This document shows positions 62,094 through 64,000 of a stretch of DNA of 64,000 nt, piece by piece. The position numbers and the translations under genes were made by a program. The notes beneath the pieces were generated by a model. The model was not told the origin of the DNA. It ran no database searches and was given only the letters and a program-made list of their open reading frames with translations. The stretch's first letter is position 1. Each line of letters opens with the position of its first letter. The stretch comes from Aulosira sp. FACHB-615 (lineage in GTDB: Bacteria; Cyanobacteriota; Cyanobacteriia; Cyanobacteriales; Nostocaceae). Location: NCBI RefSeq assembly GCF_014698045.1, contig NZ_JACJSE010000015.1, forward strand, positions 82,263 to 146,262, given 5' to 3'.

Positions 62094-62478
62094 AGTCAGA
62101 TTCCTCGTAGGAGTTTTACTGCATCTAGTATAAGCAATTCTTAATTACAAAAAATTAACCAAGAATCCCAATTAGTAACAAAATGATTCGCCCAAAAAGC
62201 AAATTCTTACTTCTGACAGTGGTTGATTATTCATTTTTTGTATTACCATATAAGTTTGATTAGTGATTTTTTAATTCGCCATAAATATTATAAATTAATT
62301 TAATAATTTAATATAGTTATTCAAACTATGATCATTTCATAGACCTAGTAATCTAAAATTACTTGGATTTTGATAATAATTAATATGAGACTATGAAACT
62401 TTCTATCTAGCAGAATACGGAATTTTGACTGGCAAACTTGCACATTATTCTCATCATCCATATATCAATTCTAAACTT
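62094..62478. other. Intergenic region, about 385 bp, AT-rich
   Basis: Divergent spacer between the Uma2 gene and the flavin monooxygenase gene. Nothing structured or coding stands out. The open frame of the next gene extends back to a TTG at 62425. Confidence 0.45.
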
Positions 62479-63807
62479 ATGCTAAAAAAAGTAGTGATTG
62501 TTGGCGCTGGCCCAAGTGGACTTTTATTAGCTCAGTATTTGTTACGTCGTGGTGATAATTATCAAGTAGAGATTTATGAGCGTCGCAGTGATCCTAGAAT
62601 TGTAGCTTTTTCTAAATCCAGGACTTATCCTATCTCTCTCAACGAGAGAGGTATGTATGCTTTAAGACAAATTGAGGGATTAGAAGCAGCAGTCAAAGAT
62701 ATAAGTTTAGTTATGAATGGCACGATTTTTCATCAAAGGAATGGGAAAACTAGATATAGTCCGCGACAAAATCCTTTATTCACCCTTGATAGAACAAATT
62801 TAGCGATCGCAATTTTAGAAGACTTAACTAATAAGTATCATCATCGCTTAAATATTCACTTTGACTGTCAATGTCAGCAAGTTGATTTTGCGACTAAAAC
62901 TTTAACAGTTATCAATAAATCTGAAGTATCGGAAGAAGTTTTTACTGTTCATTATGATTTTTTAGTTGGTGCTGATGGAGCCTATTCGGCGGTTAGAGAA
63001 AGTTTGAAGTTGACCGCAAATTTTTCCTGTGAACAAAAATATATTCCCACAGATTATAAATCGTTTTTCTTACCTAATCTTGATGCTAACTCCAAGATTA
63101 ATTTAGCCGCAGATAAAATCCATTCTTGGATGCTGAAAGATGGCACAGTTGTGTTCTTACTCCATCAATTAGGCAAAACTATGAGTGGAATTATTCACTT
63201 TCCTCGTCAGCAAAATCAAGTAGCTAATCTTGCCACCCAGCAAGAAGTATTAAACTTTTTTCAAGCAAATTTTCCAGACATTGGTCAATTAATGCCAGCA
63301 TCAGAGGCGGAAGCTTTTGGTAATAAACAACCATCAACAGTGTTAACAGTTCGCTGTCAAAGTTACCATTATGGTGATAGTGTATTGCTAATAGGTGATG
63401 CGGCTCACGCTGTATCTCCATCCATTGGTCAAGGTTGCAATGCTGCTCTGGAAGATGTATTGATATTTGACCAGCTTTTAGATGAATATTCTGATAATAT
63501 CCCACAGGCGATCGCACAATTTACTGTGCGCCGTCAGCCCGATGGTTATGCTTTAGTAGAACTGGGAAATAACGCGTTTCCTTTATCCCAGGGTTTATTT
63601 ATTGAGTATCTGATTAGAGACATTTCAGCCAAAATTCTCCACAAATTATTCCCCAAAAATTTTGCCCAGCCGCTATTTTATTTAATCTCAGAAACTACTG
63701 TTCCTTATGCAGAGATTTTGAATCTATATCAAGGTTGGATTGCTAAAGTCAAGAAATCCAATGAAAAATTCCAAGACTTACCCAATAACTCCCTCAACCT
63801 CTTATAA
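62479..63807 (+). CDS. FAD-dependent monooxygenase (kynurenine 3-monooxygenase-like)
   Basis: A 442-residue protein. It starts with the FAD-binding VVIVGAGPSGLLLAQYL. LDRTNLAIAIL, the FLVGADGAYSAVRESL block and the second FAD motif VLLIGDAAHAVSPSIGQGCNAALED (about 320-345) define a group A aromatic hydroxylase fold. The overall layout resembles kynurenine 3-monooxygenase, but no other kynurenine gene is nearby. The ATG at 62479 places the glycine-rich motif at the N-terminus; an 18-codon extension from TTG 62425 is possible. Confidence 0.8.
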   Translation: MLKKVVIVGAGPSGLLLAQYLLRRGDNYQVEIYERRSDPRIVAFSKSRTYPISLNERGMYALRQIEGLEAAVKDISLVMNGTIFHQRNGKTRYSPRQNPLFTLDRTNLAIAILEDLTNKYHHRLNIHFDCQCQQVDFATKTLTVINKSEVSEEVFTVHYDFLVGADGAYSAVRESLKLTANFSCEQKYIPTDYKSFFLPNLDANSKINLAADKIHSWMLKDGTVVFLLHQLGKTMSGIIHFPRQQNQVANLATQQEVLNFFQANFPDIGQLMPASEAEAFGNKQPSTVLTVRCQSYHYGDSVLLIGDAAHAVSPSIGQGCNAALEDVLIFDQLLDEYSDNIPQAIAQFTVRRQPDGYALVELGNNAFPLSQGLFIEYLIRDISAKILHKLFPKNFAQPLFYLISETTVPYAEILNLYQGWIAKVKKSNEKFQDLPNNSLNLL

Positions 63808-63876
63808 CTTTGCGTCCTACCCTGCGGGAAAGCGTCTCCTTTTGGGAGAAGACTCGCTAATGGGTTCAGCCGTAAG

Positions 63877-63990
63877 GGAGTCGGGGAGTGACGTACTCCA
63901 CACACTCCCCTTCGGGTGAGTGTGGGCTTCTCAACGACTCCTCTATGAGGACATTAATTGAGCTTTAAGGGCGTGCGTCCCACGCGCCTT
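63877..63990. other. Strongly folded sequence: three-way junction plus hairpin
   Basis: An outer 7-bp stem (63877-63883 with 63935-63941) encloses two hairpins: 63885-63899 (GGAGT/ACTCC) and 63901-63924 (CACACTC/GAGTGTG plus CC/GG, with a TTCG loop). A separate hairpin lies at 63967-63990. It could be the end of an IS200/IS605-type element, or a structured RNA continuing beyond the window. No coding frame is seen. Confidence 0.5.
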
Positions 63991-64000
63991 TATGTTTATA

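Overview
The window looks like chromosomal DNA from a filamentous, probably heterocyst-forming cyanobacterium of the Nostoc/Anabaena/Calothrix type. The signs are very frequent GCGATCGC (HIP1) octamers, many heptanucleotide tandem repeats (STRR-type) at gene edges, a Rubisco activase with a Rubisco-small-subunit-like tail, a PatD-like heterocyst-frequency protein, and several cyanobacterial families (DUF2808, DUF4327-like, TIGR03643, Uma2). I found no rRNA, tRNA, CRISPR array or intact transposase gene.

Layout. 1-2.3 kb: an Ig-like protein cut by the window edge and a two-protein membrane permease. 3-8.8 kb: a histidine kinase, an exported caspase-like protease fused to DUF2808, a GH57 glycosidase and an SDR oxidoreductase. 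9.7-18.4 kb: small helix-hairpin-helix and TM2 proteins, then an accessory stretch with a fused BsuBI/PstI-type restriction-modification enzyme, a Rpn/DUF4351 nuclease, a DUF2726-like nuclease with an unknown partner and a Uma2 protein; thiC with its TPP riboswitch lies in the middle. 18.5-25.5 kb: phosphodiester glycosidase, RluE, a PAS histidine kinase, a zinc-ribbon/pseudokinase/PP2C phosphatase and an FHA Ser/Thr kinase. 26-32.4 kb: a glycosylation locus with a methyltransferase-GT4-GT4 protein and a GT41-like protein that share an unnamed domain. 32.5-35.4 kb: the (p)ppGpp synthetase/hydrolase and PatD.

35.5-48.5 kb is the most accessory-looking part: a nested-palindrome element, an XPB-like helicase with a Bax1-type nuclease, a VapBC pair, an NB-ARC/TPR protein, a Rpn-type nuclease gene split by a 127-bp palindromic insertion, and a NACHT/HEAT protein. 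It reads as a defence-type island with heavy repeat activity. 48.5-52 kb holds small housekeeping or unknown genes. 52.4-59.3 kb is a co-directional set: outer-membrane-like protein, TIGR04283 glycosyltransferase, two TVP38/TMEM64 proteins and a mercuric-reductase-like flavoprotein. 59.4-64 kb: Rubisco activase, a PIN toxin/antitoxin pair, a Uma2 protein, a flavin monooxygenase and a strongly folded terminal sequence.

Themes. The best leads for undescribed biology are the shared domain in the glycosyltransferase locus, the pseudokinase-phosphatase beside an FHA kinase, the single-chain PstI-like enzyme together with an apparent absence of CTGCAG in the window, and small palindromic elements that have cut or extended genes. 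All family assignments come from reading motifs by eye; no database search was run.
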